From Bacteroidota bacterium (GTDB taxonomy: Bacteria; Bacteroidota; Bacteroidia; AKYH767-A; 2013-40CM-41-45), in NCBI GenBank assembly GCA_016708785.1, contig JADJFC010000002.1:496001-560000 (forward strand): DNA of 64,000 nt, read 5' to 3'. Position 1 is the stretch's first letter. The number at the start of each line of letters is the position of its first letter. Shown in pieces: positions 30,695-39,217 of this stretch. Made by a program: the position numbers and the translations under genes. The notes under the pieces were generated by a model. That model had not been told where the DNA came from. It did no database searches and saw only the letters and a program-made list of their open reading frames with translations.

Positions 30695-31199
30695 AAACCG
30701 AAGTGCCCCTCTAATTGGATTGCAAAGATTTGGGAAGATGTACCCAGCAACGGAAGAGGGTATATATTTTGCATCGGATTCAATGTAAAACAGTTGACAG
30801 GGAAATATCGAAACTGCATTCTCGGAAGGGATAGTAGCGATATAGTAAGAATTCTTGGCAAGAAATATGGTTTGATGGCTCCCCTATGCTATGACTCTGC
30901 GAGGCATTTTATGAACCTTAAAGTCGCAATGGAGTATATCATTCAAACACCTTTACGTGACGGATCTTCTCAAGGCTTATGTGGTTACTCACTTGTGATT
31001 GCAATTGACTCTTTAAATAAAGTACGTTGTTTAACACTTCAGGATTTTAATTGTGTTGTTTTTAAAAAACACAATGGGAAAAATTTTATTTTTTTTTTTA
31101 AATTTTGTTTTTTTAAAATAAGTTTGCATGGAATTTCCAAAATATTAGTGAATTTAAAAATAGCATACTAATTATATTTAGTAAATTTTTTGTATTATC
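30695..31199. other. 505-base spacer, no gene recognised
   Basis: A 125-codon frame (30794-31171) crosses this stretch, but its product is not recognisable and its end is driven by A/T runs (FFFKFCFFK). A stem ATTGTGTT/AACACAAT at 31050-31075 followed by an 11-T run at about 31090 looks like a terminator, so something may be transcribed here: an untranslated RNA, a relic gene, or the tail of the RidA transcript. Confidence 0.4.
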
Positions 31200-31793
31200 A
31201 TGGACAAACTGAAAACAAATGCTTTGAAAATTCTTCTTCTCGATAATTACGATTCATTTACATTCAATCTTTTTCATTACCTGAATAAATTTGAATCAGA
31301 TGTAGTTGTAAAACGAAATGATGAGATTGAATTAAAAGAAGTCGAAGCTTTTGATCGTATCGTTTTTTCTCCCGGCCCGGGTTTGCCAAAAGATGCCGGT
31401 AGTATGATTGAAATTATCCGAAAGTTTTCTTCTGAAAAAAAAATGTTGGGAATTTGTCTGGGTATGCAGGCTATTTCTGAAGCTTTTGGTGGAAAACTTT
31501 ATAATCTGCCAACGGTCCATCATGGTGTGGCTTTACCAACCAATATTGTCGATTCGAATGAGCCTTTGTTTTCCGGACTTCCTATAAGATTTAAAACCGG
31601 TCGTTATCATTCCTGGTGCGTCGATAAAAATGATTTGCCGGCATGTCTTCGAATTACTGCTCTTGATAACAACGGTGAAATCATGGCCTTAAGTCATGAA
31701 AATCAGCTAATAAAAGGAGTTCAATTCCATCCGGAGTCAATTCTTACAGAATGGGGTAATGAATTGATATATAATTGGTTGTATAAATGTTGA
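31200..31793 (+). CDS. pabA: Glutamine amidotransferase of anthranilate/aminodeoxychorismate synthase
   Basis: It supplies ammonia from glutamine to chorismate for p-aminobenzoate (folate) or anthranilate (tryptophan) synthesis. 197 residues. DNYDSFTFNLFHYL at the start, oxyanion loop SPGPGLPKDAG, nucleophile GICLGMQAI, and QFHPESILTEWG with the catalytic His-Glu. The synthase large subunit is not nearby, so PabA and TrpG cannot be told apart; the symbol is a choice. Fifty-five bases upstream of thrA on the same strand. Confidence 0.85.
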   Translation: MDKLKTNALKILLLDNYDSFTFNLFHYLNKFESDVVVKRNDEIELKEVEAFDRIVFSPGPGLPKDAGSMIEIIRKFSSEKKMLGICLGMQAISEAFGGKLYNLPTVHHGVALPTNIVDSNEPLFSGLPIRFKTGRYHSWCVDKNDLPACLRITALDNNGEIMALSHENQLIKGVQFHPESILTEWGNELIYNWLYKC

Positions 31794-31822
31794 TACAATA
31801 ACATTTTGCGCTTTTTGAACGT

Positions 31823-31850
31823 ATGTATGTGAATCTATTTTTACATACAT
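31823..31850 (+). promoter_or_regulatory. Hairpin covering the thrA start codon
   Basis: ATGTATGT (31823-31830) is the exact complement of ACATACAT (31843-31850); the last two bases are the A and T of the thrA ATG. The 8-bp stem with a 12-base loop could mask translation initiation. Confidence 0.4.
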
Positions 31851-34299
31851 GATAGTAATAAAATTCGGCGGCACTTCTGTCGCTAATGCACAACGCATCG
31901 AAGGTCTCGCTTCGATCGTAAATGATCTAAAACGAAAGCATAAAAAAATCGGTGTTGTCGTTTCTGCCTTAGGTGGAGTAACAGATGAATTGATAAAAAT
32001 GAGTCGTCTCGCTGCAAAACAAGACGATGAATATATCTCAGTTTTCAGAGAGATCCGCGAACGTCATGTTAAAACAGTCCGCGAACTCGGCATGCATCGT
32101 GATAAATCACTACATGATTTCTTAGAAAGTACGTTTGCTGAATTACATGATATTCTTCACGGAGTTTATTTAGTCCGTGAACTTTCGCCTAGAACATTGG
32201 ATTTCCTAAGCGGACACGGTGAAGTTCTTTCTGCAAACATCATTGCTCACTATTTCAAATCGCAGAAAATGAGCGCAGCATTTTTAGATGCTCGCACGGT
32301 TGTAAAAACAGATGAGAATTTCGGCTCTGCTCGTGTTGATTTCAGTGTGACCAATAGAAATATCCGTGAACATTTTAAAAAGTCGAAAAGCATAGAAGTC
32401 ATTACCGGATTTGTCGCTTCAACCAATAAAAATGAAATGACAACATTAGGTCGTGGCGGTTCAGATTATACTGCTGCTATTTTTGGAGCTGCATTGGATG
32501 CTACACAAATTCAGATCTGGACGGATGTTGATGGAGTAATGACTGCCGATCCACGTAAAGTGAAAAAGGCGTTTTCTATTTCAGCTATGACCTATGAAGA
32601 GGCAATGGAAATGTCGCATTTTGGTGCAAAGGTTATTCATCCACCGACAATTCAACCGGCATTGGATAAGAAAATTCCGCTGGTGATCAAAAACACTTTT
32701 AAGCCGGAACATCCCGGAACATTTATATCGACACAATCATCTGACCCTGAATTTCTGATCAAAGGAATTTCATCGATCGACAATATTTCACTGCTAACAA
32801 TGCAAGGTAGCGGTATGGTTGGTGTTGCCGGAATTTCTGCGCGATTGTTCAACTCATTATCACAAGCGAAAGTAAATGTGATCATGATCACGCAAGGTTC
32901 GTCTGAGCATACGATCAGTTTCGCCGTTAAGCCTGAAGATTCCATTCGTGCGCAGCAAGCCATTGAAGATTCATTTCTTCTTGAGATCCGTGCTCGAATG
33001 ATTCAAAAGCCAAAAGTTGAAAATAATCTTTCCATCGTTGCTGTCATAGGCGAAAACATGAGAAATACTCCTGGTGTTTCCGGACGATTGTTCCAGGCAC
33101 TTGGTAAAAATGGTATCAGCGTTGTCGCTACTGCTCAAGGATCGTCAGAATTAAATATCTCTACTGTCATTCATCGTCATGATCTTGACAAAGCTTTGAA
33201 CTCACTGCATCAGGCATTTTTCTTGTCCGATGTGAAAACGCTTTCTGTATTTCTTGTGGGAACAGGTCTGATCGGAAAAACTTTAATAAAGCAAATTGCA
33301 AAACATAAAGAATATCTGAAAGCTTCACGATCACTGGAAATATCTATAGCAGGAATTTCTAATTCTCGTAAAATGATCTTTGATGCAGACGGAATTTCAT
33401 TGAATCGTTATGCAGAAAATCTTGACAAAGGTGAACCGGCAGACATGGTTCAATTCGTTCAGGCAATGATTGGAATGAATTTGCCTCAATCTATTTTCGT
33501 CGATTGTACTTCAAATGAAATTGTCGTAAAGCACTACGCTGAAATTATGGAGAACAGTATTTCTATTGTTACTCCGAATAAAATTGCGAATAGCGAATCG
33601 TATAAAAATTATCAAAACCTTCGATCCATTGCAAAAAAGCGAAACGTACGTTTCCTTTATGAAACGAATGTAGGAGCAGGGTTACCTGTTATTAATACCC
33701 TTACCGACTTACTAAATAGCGGTGATGAAATTCGCCGAATCGAAGCTGTCTTAAGCGGAACACTTTCATTTATCTTTAATAACTTTAATGAAGGAATTGA
33801 GTTTAGTGACATCGTTAAACAAGCCCAGGAAAAAGGATTTACCGAACCTGATCCACGTGTTGACCTTAGCGGTAAAGATGTTGCCCGAAAATTATTAATT
33901 CTGGCCCGTGAAACTGGAATGAAAATAGAAATGAAGGACATTCAGATCGAAGGAATTCTTCCTGCATCTTGCCTGAAAGCCGCTTCGGTTCCGGCATTCT
34001 TCGTCGAATTGAAAAAGAATAATCATTTGTTCGAAGCAAGAAGAGCAAAAGCAGCAAAAGCAAATAAAGTATTGCGATTCATTGCAAGTTTAGATAAAGG
34101 TAAAGCAAAGATCAGCCTACAAGAAGTTGACTCTTCACATCCTTTCTACAATTTATCAGGCAGCGATAACATCATTTCATTTACCACAGAAAGATATACT
34201 GATCGTCCATTAGTAGTAAAAGGCCCCGGGGCAGGAGCAGAGGTTACAGCAGCCGGAGTGTTTGCAGAGATCATCAGTATTAGTAAATATTTTGAATAA
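31849..34299 (+). CDS. thrA: Bifunctional aspartokinase/homoserine dehydrogenase
   Basis: It catalyses the first and third steps from aspartate to threonine. The 816-residue frame is intact. The aspartokinase domain begins IVIKFGGTSVANAQRI and includes TTLGRGGSDYTAA. A pair of ACT regulatory domains lies around residues 315-460 (MVGVAGISARLFNSLSQ, TPGVSGRLFQALGKNGIS). The homoserine dehydrogenase domain starts about 465 (FLVGTGLIGKTLIKQI), with ETNVGAGLPVINTLTDLL and FTEPDPRVDLSGKDVARKLL. The ACT pair implies feedback by threonine, as in E. coli ThrA. First gene of thrABC. Confidence 0.97.
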   Translation: MIVIKFGGTSVANAQRIEGLASIVNDLKRKHKKIGVVVSALGGVTDELIKMSRLAAKQDDEYISVFREIRERHVKTVRELGMHRDKSLHDFLESTFAELHDILHGVYLVRELSPRTLDFLSGHGEVLSANIIAHYFKSQKMSAAFLDARTVVKTDENFGSARVDFSVTNRNIREHFKKSKSIEVITGFVASTNKNEMTTLGRGGSDYTAAIFGAALDATQIQIWTDVDGVMTADPRKVKKAFSISAMTYEEAMEMSHFGAKVIHPPTIQPALDKKIPLVIKNTFKPEHPGTFISTQSSDPEFLIKGISSIDNISLLTMQGSGMVGVAGISARLFNSLSQAKVNVIMITQGSSEHTISFAVKPEDSIRAQQAIEDSFLLEIRARMIQKPKVENNLSIVAVIGENMRNTPGVSGRLFQALGKNGISVVATAQGSSELNISTVIHRHDLDKALNSLHQAFFLSDVKTLSVFLVGTGLIGKTLIKQIAKHKEYLKASRSLEISIAGISNSRKMIFDADGISLNRYAENLDKGEPADMVQFVQAMIGMNLPQSIFVDCTSNEIVVKHYAEIMENSISIVTPNKIANSESYKNYQNLRSIAKKRNVRFLYETNVGAGLPVINTLTDLLNSGDEIRRIEAVLSGTLSFIFNNFNEGIEFSDIVKQAQEKGFTEPDPRVDLSGKDVARKLLILARETGMKIEMKDIQIEGILPASCLKAASVPAFFVELKKNNHLFEARRAKAAKANKVLRFIASLDKGKAKISLQEVDSSHPFYNLSGSDNIISFTTERYTDRPLVVKGPGAGAEVTAAGVFAEIISISKYFE

Positions 34300-34304
34300 T
34301 AATT

Positions 34305-35252
34305 ATGGCAAAGAAATTTGAAAATAGTATCAATGTGTTTGCTCCGGCAACGGTTGCAAATCTTGCATGTGGTTTTGATGTCATGGGACTGGCAATTGAT
34401 TCTCCTGGCGATGAAGTTCATGTTGAATTCAATCGCAACAAAGAAATTCGCATTCGTAAGATCTCCGGCGATGGTGGGAAACTCTCGCTCGATCCCCAAA
34501 AGAATACAGCTGCAGTTTCCATTCAATCATTGATCGACGATTTGCATATCGATCAGGGATTTGATATTTACATCAAGAAAAAAATGCCGCTTGGTAGTGG
34601 ATTAGGATCAAGTGCCGCAAGTTCAGTAGCCGGAGTTTTTGCTGCAAATGAACTACTCGGTCGTCCTTATTCCCGACGTGAATTGGTTCCGTTTGCTATG
34701 GAAGGCGAACGAATTGCATGTGGCTCTGCTCATGCTGACAATGTTGCTCCGTCAATGATGGGAGGAATTGTTTTGATCCGTTCGTATTCTCCACTAGACA
34801 TTATTTCACTTCCTGCTCCGAAAAATCTGATGATCGTTGTTGTGCATCCGCAAGTGGAAGTGCTGACAAAAGATTCCCGTGCTGTTCTTCCTAGGAAAAT
34901 TGATATGTCAACCGGAATTGCGCAATGGGCAAATACTGCAGCACTGACTGCGGGATTATATAGCAATGATTTCGATCTGATCGCACGCTCCGTAGTAGAT
35001 CATGTTGCTGAACCATTCCGTGCTTCATTGATCCCGCATTTTGAAGACGTAAAAAGCGCAGCGCTTTTCTCAGGAGCCTTAGCGTGTAGCATCAGCGGCT
35101 CCGGACCTTCAATTTTCGCATTTGCTGAAGGTAAAAAAGCAGCCAAAGAAATTGCATACGGAATGCAAATGCAATTCAAAAAGAATAAAATAAAGAATAC
35201 TGCCTATATCTCTTCTGTAAATACGAAGGGCGTAATTAAATTGAAAGCATAA
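34305..35252 (+). CDS. thrB: Homoserine kinase
   Basis: A GHMP kinase that phosphorylates L-homoserine with ATP. 315 residues, intact. The opening VFAPATVANLACGFDVMG, the ATP-binding loop PLGSGLGSSAASSVAGVFA, and the third GHMP motif ACSISGSGPSIFAFAEG are all present. It starts five bases after thrA and ends ten bases before thrC. Confidence 0.97.
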   Translation: MAKKFENSINVFAPATVANLACGFDVMGLAIDSPGDEVHVEFNRNKEIRIRKISGDGGKLSLDPQKNTAAVSIQSLIDDLHIDQGFDIYIKKKMPLGSGLGSSAASSVAGVFAANELLGRPYSRRELVPFAMEGERIACGSAHADNVAPSMMGGIVLIRSYSPLDIISLPAPKNLMIVVVHPQVEVLTKDSRAVLPRKIDMSTGIAQWANTAALTAGLYSNDFDLIARSVVDHVAEPFRASLIPHFEDVKSAALFSGALACSISGSGPSIFAFAEGKKAAKEIAYGMQMQFKKNKIKNTAYISSVNTKGVIKLKA

Positions 35253-35262
35253 CATCATTCCC

Positions 35263-36564
35263 GTGAAATATTTTTCTACTAAAAATAAAATTGTTGCATA
35301 TAGTCTTGAAGAGGCTGTGTTAATGAGTTTACCTCCTGACAATGGTTTGTTCATGCCGGAGAAGATCCCTCAGCTTCGTCCTGAATTCATCGCTAATCTC
35401 AAGAATGAGAATGTTGCATCAATTGGTTATGAAATTAGCAAGACATTACTTGGCGATGATATTCCTCATGATGTCTTGAAAAAGATCTGCAACGAAGCAT
35501 TCAGTTTTCCTGTTAACGTTGTGAATGTCCATAACAACACCTATGTATGTGAATTGTTTCACGGACCAACTCTTGCATTTAAAGATTTTGGTGCGCGGTT
35601 TATGTCGCGTGTTATGTCGTATCTGAATCGCAAGCATACTACGCCTTTAACCATTCTTGTCGCTACATCAGGTGATACCGGTGGAGCAGTAGCTGATGGA
35701 TTTCATAATGTAGAAGGTATCGAAGTATACATCCTTTATCCGTCAGGTGGCGTAAGTGAATTGCAGGAAAAACAATTGACTACCTATGGAAATAACATCC
35801 ATGCTATTGAAGTAAAAGGAACGTTTGATGATTGCCAGCATTTAGTTAAGCAAGCATTTCTTGATCCGAAGTTGAATGATGTCTACAGACTTGCTTCTGC
35901 AAATAGTATCAATATCGCCCGATTGATTCCCCAGACAGTTTATTATTTCGAAGCATTCAGAAAATTGGCTTCGAAAGAAAATGTTGTCTTCGTAGTGCCA
36001 AGCGGAAATTTTGGAAATCTTACTGCAGGATTGATCGCTCGTAAAATGGGTTTACCGGTTGAACATTTTGTCGCGGCAACAAATATCAACAATGTTGTTC
36101 CTGAATATTTAAGTAAAGGTGAATATACACCACGTCCAAGTCAGGCTACAATTTCAAATGCAATGGATGTCGGTAATCCGAGTAACTTTCCACGTATGAT
36201 AGAACTGTTTGGCAACAGCTGGACAGACATGAAAAGTTCTATCAACGGATATAGTTTTTCTGATGATGAAACAAAAGAGATCATGAAAGATGTCTATGAA
36301 AAATTCGGTTACATTCTTGATCCTCATGGAGCAGTTGCTTATCTTGGTTGGTTAGCATATCAAATAGAAAATCCTGATAGCATCGGAGTAATTTTAGAGA
36401 CAGCTCACCCTGCAAAATTCGGTGATAGTGTAGAGAAGGCTCTTGGTCGCAAGATCGACATCCCTGAAGCTTTGGAATGCTTGAGAAACAAAAAGAAAGT
36501 AGCTGATTTTATACAAGCTGATTATGAAGAGTTTAAGGCCTTTTTGTTAGCTAAAAAACGCTAA
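35263..36564 (+). CDS. thrC: Threonine synthase
   Basis: A PLP enzyme that converts O-phosphohomoserine to threonine. 433 residues, intact. PLP lysine in GPTLAFKDFGARFMSRV, ATSGDTGGAVADGFH, PSGNFGNLTAGLIARKMG, and the C-terminal ETAHPAKFGDSVEKAL. The start is GTG (GTG AAA TAT) at 35263, ten bases after thrB. Last gene of the thrABC operon. Confidence 0.97.
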   Translation: MKYFSTKNKIVAYSLEEAVLMSLPPDNGLFMPEKIPQLRPEFIANLKNENVASIGYEISKTLLGDDIPHDVLKKICNEAFSFPVNVVNVHNNTYVCELFHGPTLAFKDFGARFMSRVMSYLNRKHTTPLTILVATSGDTGGAVADGFHNVEGIEVYILYPSGGVSELQEKQLTTYGNNIHAIEVKGTFDDCQHLVKQAFLDPKLNDVYRLASANSINIARLIPQTVYYFEAFRKLASKENVVFVVPSGNFGNLTAGLIARKMGLPVEHFVAATNINNVVPEYLSKGEYTPRPSQATISNAMDVGNPSNFPRMIELFGNSWTDMKSSINGYSFSDDETKEIMKDVYEKFGYILDPHGAVAYLGWLAYQIENPDSIGVILETAHPAKFGDSVEKALGRKIDIPEALECLRNKKKVADFIQADYEEFKAFLLAKKR

Positions 36565-36565
36565 T

Positions 36566-36593
36566 ACCATTTCTGTTTAAATCGAAAAATGGT
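36566..36593 (+). terminator. Small hairpin after thrC
   Basis: ACCATTT/AAATGGT stem with no T-run behind it; a weak candidate terminator in the 44-base gap before psuK. Confidence 0.3.
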
Positions 36594-36608
36594 GTAAATT
36601 GCCCCTGT

Positions 36609-37556
36609 ATGGGAGAAAATATACCTTCGAATAGAAATGAGTCTGTTGTTTGCGTTGGCGCATCATTAGTTGATCTGACATTCAGATGTGATGCAACGCC
36701 TGTTTTAAATACTTCCAATCCCGCGACAATGCATCGCAGTCCGGGTGGCGTTGTGAGAAATATTGCGCATCATTTATCACTCCTCAATATTCCTGTTGAA
36801 CTCATAACTGTTCTCGGCGATGATCCCGATGGGCATTGGTTATCTAAGCAGTGTACGGACATTGGTATTTCCATGAAAGGTACTGTCTGGCTCGATAAAC
36901 CAACAGGAACGTTTGCTTCGATTGCAACGCCTGCAGGCGATCTTCACATCGGTGCAGTAAGTTCGGAAACGGACGTAATGTTGAACACCGATTTTTTGCA
37001 AAGTCGTTCGGAGATAATTTTGAATGCTTCTGTAGTTGTTGCAGATTGTAATTTGTCAGTGAATGCTTTAAAATGGCTGATCAAATTCTGCAATGAGAAC
37101 GATGTACCATTGATTATAGAAACTGTTTCTGTGCCAAAAGCATCACGATTAAGAGATGCTTTACCAGGAAAACTATTGCTAGTAAAACCAAATCGTGAAG
37201 AGCTTGCCGTATTTGAGCATGATGCTCACGTTACACCTGAAGAAAAAATTGCTCACCTGCACATGCTTGGATTCAAAAATGTATGGCTGAGTCGTGGTGC
37301 TGATGGATCTTTGTTTTCAGATGGAAATACTATTTCATCTATTCCTGCTCCTCGTGTTCATGTGAAAGATGTGAATGGTGCCGGTGATGCATTACTGGCA
37401 GGATGGATCTGGGCTTGGCTTCAGGATAAATCGGTGAAAGACTGTATTATGTACGGACAGTCTGCAGCATCCTGTTTACTTGAAGTTTTCGGTGCGATCA
37501 GAAATGATCTTTCACCTGCATTGTTAGAAGAAAAACTTTCATTACAACAAAAATGA
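36609..37556 (+). CDS. psuK: PfkB-family pseudouridine kinase
   Basis: A ribokinase-fold kinase that converts pseudouridine to its 5'-phosphate. 315 residues. CVGASLVDLTFRC at the start, GGVVRNIAHHLSLL (PfkB signature 1 region), LLVKPNREEL, and signature 2 with the catalytic Asp (VKDVNGAGDALLAGWIWA). The specific substrate is inferred from the adjacent psuG, whose start overlaps this stop by four bases (ATGA). Confidence 0.88.
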   Translation: MGENIPSNRNESVVCVGASLVDLTFRCDATPVLNTSNPATMHRSPGGVVRNIAHHLSLLNIPVELITVLGDDPDGHWLSKQCTDIGISMKGTVWLDKPTGTFASIATPAGDLHIGAVSSETDVMLNTDFLQSRSEIILNASVVVADCNLSVNALKWLIKFCNENDVPLIIETVSVPKASRLRDALPGKLLLVKPNREELAVFEHDAHVTPEEKIAHLHMLGFKNVWLSRGADGSLFSDGNTISSIPAPRVHVKDVNGAGDALLAGWIWAWLQDKSVKDCIMYGQSAASCLLEVFGAIRNDLSPALLEEKLSLQQK

Positions 37557-38458
37557 GTTTCCCTCTCCATTTCTCAGCAGAAGTAAAAGCAGCAATTGAA
37601 AATAAAAAACCAATTGTCGCACTTGAGTCTACGATCATTTCTCATGGGATGCCTTATCCGAAGAATGTTGCCACTGCACGCGAAGTAGAAAAGATCGTTC
37701 GTGCCAATGGTGCAATACCTGCAACAATTGCAATTCTCAATGGAAACATTCACGTCGGTCTCGATGATGATCAAATGGAATTATTGGGCAATTCAAAAGG
37801 CGTATGGAAAGTTAGTTTGCGTGATTTACCATATGTCGTTTCACAAAAATTAAATGGCGCAACAACAGTAGCAGCCACCATGCGAATAGCATCCTTGGCC
37901 GGAATAAAAATATTTGTCACCGGTGGAATAGGAGGAGTGCATCGCGGAGCAGAAACAACAATGGACATTTCTGCTGACCTCACAGAAATGGCTCAGACAA
38001 ATGTTGCAGTAGTTTCCGCCGGTGTAAAATCAATTCTCGATATTGGACTCACCTTAGAATATTTAGAAACACTCGGCGTGCCGGTTGTTACATTCGGTAG
38101 TCCGGATTTCCCAAGTTTCTATTCACGCAAAAGCGGTTTCGCGACACCGTTACAATTAAATACTCCCAAAGACATCGCTGCACTTTTAGAAGCAAAATGG
38201 GAAATGGGATTAAATGGATCGGTGATGATTGCAAATCCAATTCCAGCCGATAAAGAATATCCTTTTGAAAAAATGGAAGGATTTATTCAATCTGCCTTGA
38301 AGGCTGCCGATGATAAAAACATAACCGGTAAGGAAACAACGCCATTCATTTTGAAATTTATTGCAGATGCTACAGGTGGAGAAAGTTTGGAGTCGAATAT
38401 TGCATTGGTGTTTAATAATGCGGTGTTGGGTGCGAGGATTGCTGTCGCACTAAACTAA
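37553..38458 (+). CDS. psuG: Pseudouridine-5'-phosphate glycosidase
   Basis: It breaks the C-C glycosidic bond of pseudouridine 5'-phosphate to uracil and ribose 5-phosphate. 301 residues, intact. VALESTIISHGMPYPKNVATA (with a catalytic-region glutamate), LNGNIHVGL, VTGGIGGVHRGAETTMDISA, and the tail IALVFNNAVLGARIAVAL. Coupled to psuK, forming the complete two-step catabolic pathway. Confidence 0.95.
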   Translation: MSFPLHFSAEVKAAIENKKPIVALESTIISHGMPYPKNVATAREVEKIVRANGAIPATIAILNGNIHVGLDDDQMELLGNSKGVWKVSLRDLPYVVSQKLNGATTVAATMRIASLAGIKIFVTGGIGGVHRGAETTMDISADLTEMAQTNVAVVSAGVKSILDIGLTLEYLETLGVPVVTFGSPDFPSFYSRKSGFATPLQLNTPKDIAALLEAKWEMGLNGSVMIANPIPADKEYPFEKMEGFIQSALKAADDKNITGKETTPFILKFIADATGGESLESNIALVFNNAVLGARIAVALN

Positions 38459-38494
38459 AATTCCGATAATCGTAAATGTCACTTTCTTTGTGTT

Positions 38495-38531
38495 TTTCTC
38501 CCGCTGATCTCGCTGATTTTGCGCAGATAAA
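38495..38531. repeat. Degenerate CCGCTGAT/GCGCAGAT repeat
   Basis: tctcccgctgatctcgctga and gcgcagat resemble the arms of the 39-bp inverted repeat at 58340-58439; probably a decayed relative. Confidence 0.35.
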
Positions 38532-38602
38532 AGGAAGATTCTTAAATTCAAAGTTGGTAGTGTTTTTCAACTCTTATTTTATTGTTTGCAGCGTTGCCAG
38601 CA

Positions 38603-38668
38603 GTCGAAGATTTACCTGAAGCTAGGCGGAATTTTAAAATTCCGCCTAGCTTCAGGTAAATCTTCGAC
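38603..38668. repeat. 66-bp perfect palindrome
   Basis: The 33 bases from 38603 to 38635 (GTCGAAGATTTACCTG ... GGAATTTT) are the exact complement of 38636-38668, with no loop. Outer arms GTTTGCA/TGCAAAC at about 38584 and 38678 extend it. It lies between psuG and tmRNA. The core AATTTTAAAATTCCGCC-AGCTTC recurs at about 1890-1915. Confidence 0.85.
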
Positions 38669-38705
38669 AAGTAATATGCAAACCTACAAACCAATAAAAT
38701 TCCTT

Positions 38706-38713
38706 ACCTTTGA
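38706..38713 (+). promoter_or_regulatory. Promoter -7 box of ssrA
   Basis: Exact TACCTTTG (TAnnTTTG), 20 bases before the mature tmRNA 5' end. This leaves a short leader to be removed by RNase P. Confidence 0.65.
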
Positions 38714-38733
38714 CGCACTAACTAATTAACCTG

Positions 38734-39097
38734 GGGCTGCCCGGATTTGACAGCGGGTGAAATTGGTATGTAAGCATGTCGAGGGTCGGGAGTAAGCCTC
38801 GTAAAACACGGTTCCCAAATGCCTAAATGGCAACAACAATTACGCGTTAGCCGCTTAATCAGAAGATTAATCCGCTTTCTACCTTTTGAGAACCTGTTCA
38901 CCCGTTTTCATGATTAAGGTATCGTATGGTGAATGCTCTCTGATGATGTTTCCTGCATCAGGTCTAAGATTCAAGGAAAATACGTTGGATGATAGCGCGT
39001 GTTTAGCAGTCATTCCGCCGACAATCAATAAACACTAAACATGTAGAAAGCGTATTGATTGCTTGTCTGGACGAGGGTTCAACTCCCTCCAGCTCCA
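38734..39097 (+). ncRNA. ssrA: Transfer-messenger RNA
   Basis: It rescues stalled ribosomes and adds a degradation tag. The acceptor stem pairs GGGGCTG (38734-38740) with CAGCTCC (39090-39096); the T-arm is GAGGGTTCAACTCCCTC. The 3' CCA is not encoded. The tag frame is at 38829-38858: GGC AAC AAC AAT TAC GCG TTA GCC GCT TAA, peptide GNNNYALAA. G/C-rich pseudoknot blocks follow, for example taagattaatccgctttc and the CCTGCATCAGG region. The whole is 364 nt, a typical size. Confidence 0.95.
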
Positions 39098-39130
39098 CAA
39101 AACCCCGCAGGGGATTTGAACTTTAATCTT

Positions 39131-39180
39131 AAACCTAAACTTAAACTTCCTTTCAAAGAAGTGTTGGTTTAGGTTTTTTT
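39131..39180 (+). terminator. Terminator of ssrA
   Basis: AAACCTAAAC/GTTTAGGTTT stem with a long loop and a T7 run, 34 bases after tmRNA. The convergent CotH gene ends 38 bases beyond. Confidence 0.7.
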
Positions 39181-39217
39181 GTTTATGTTAAAGTTTAAGC
39201 AACGTCTACGCAAATCA

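Noticed and set aside
30794..31171. 125-codon open frame between RidA and the amidotransferase gene
   Set aside because: No recognisable motif, A/T-run-driven C-terminus, no clear start context. Described as spacer instead.
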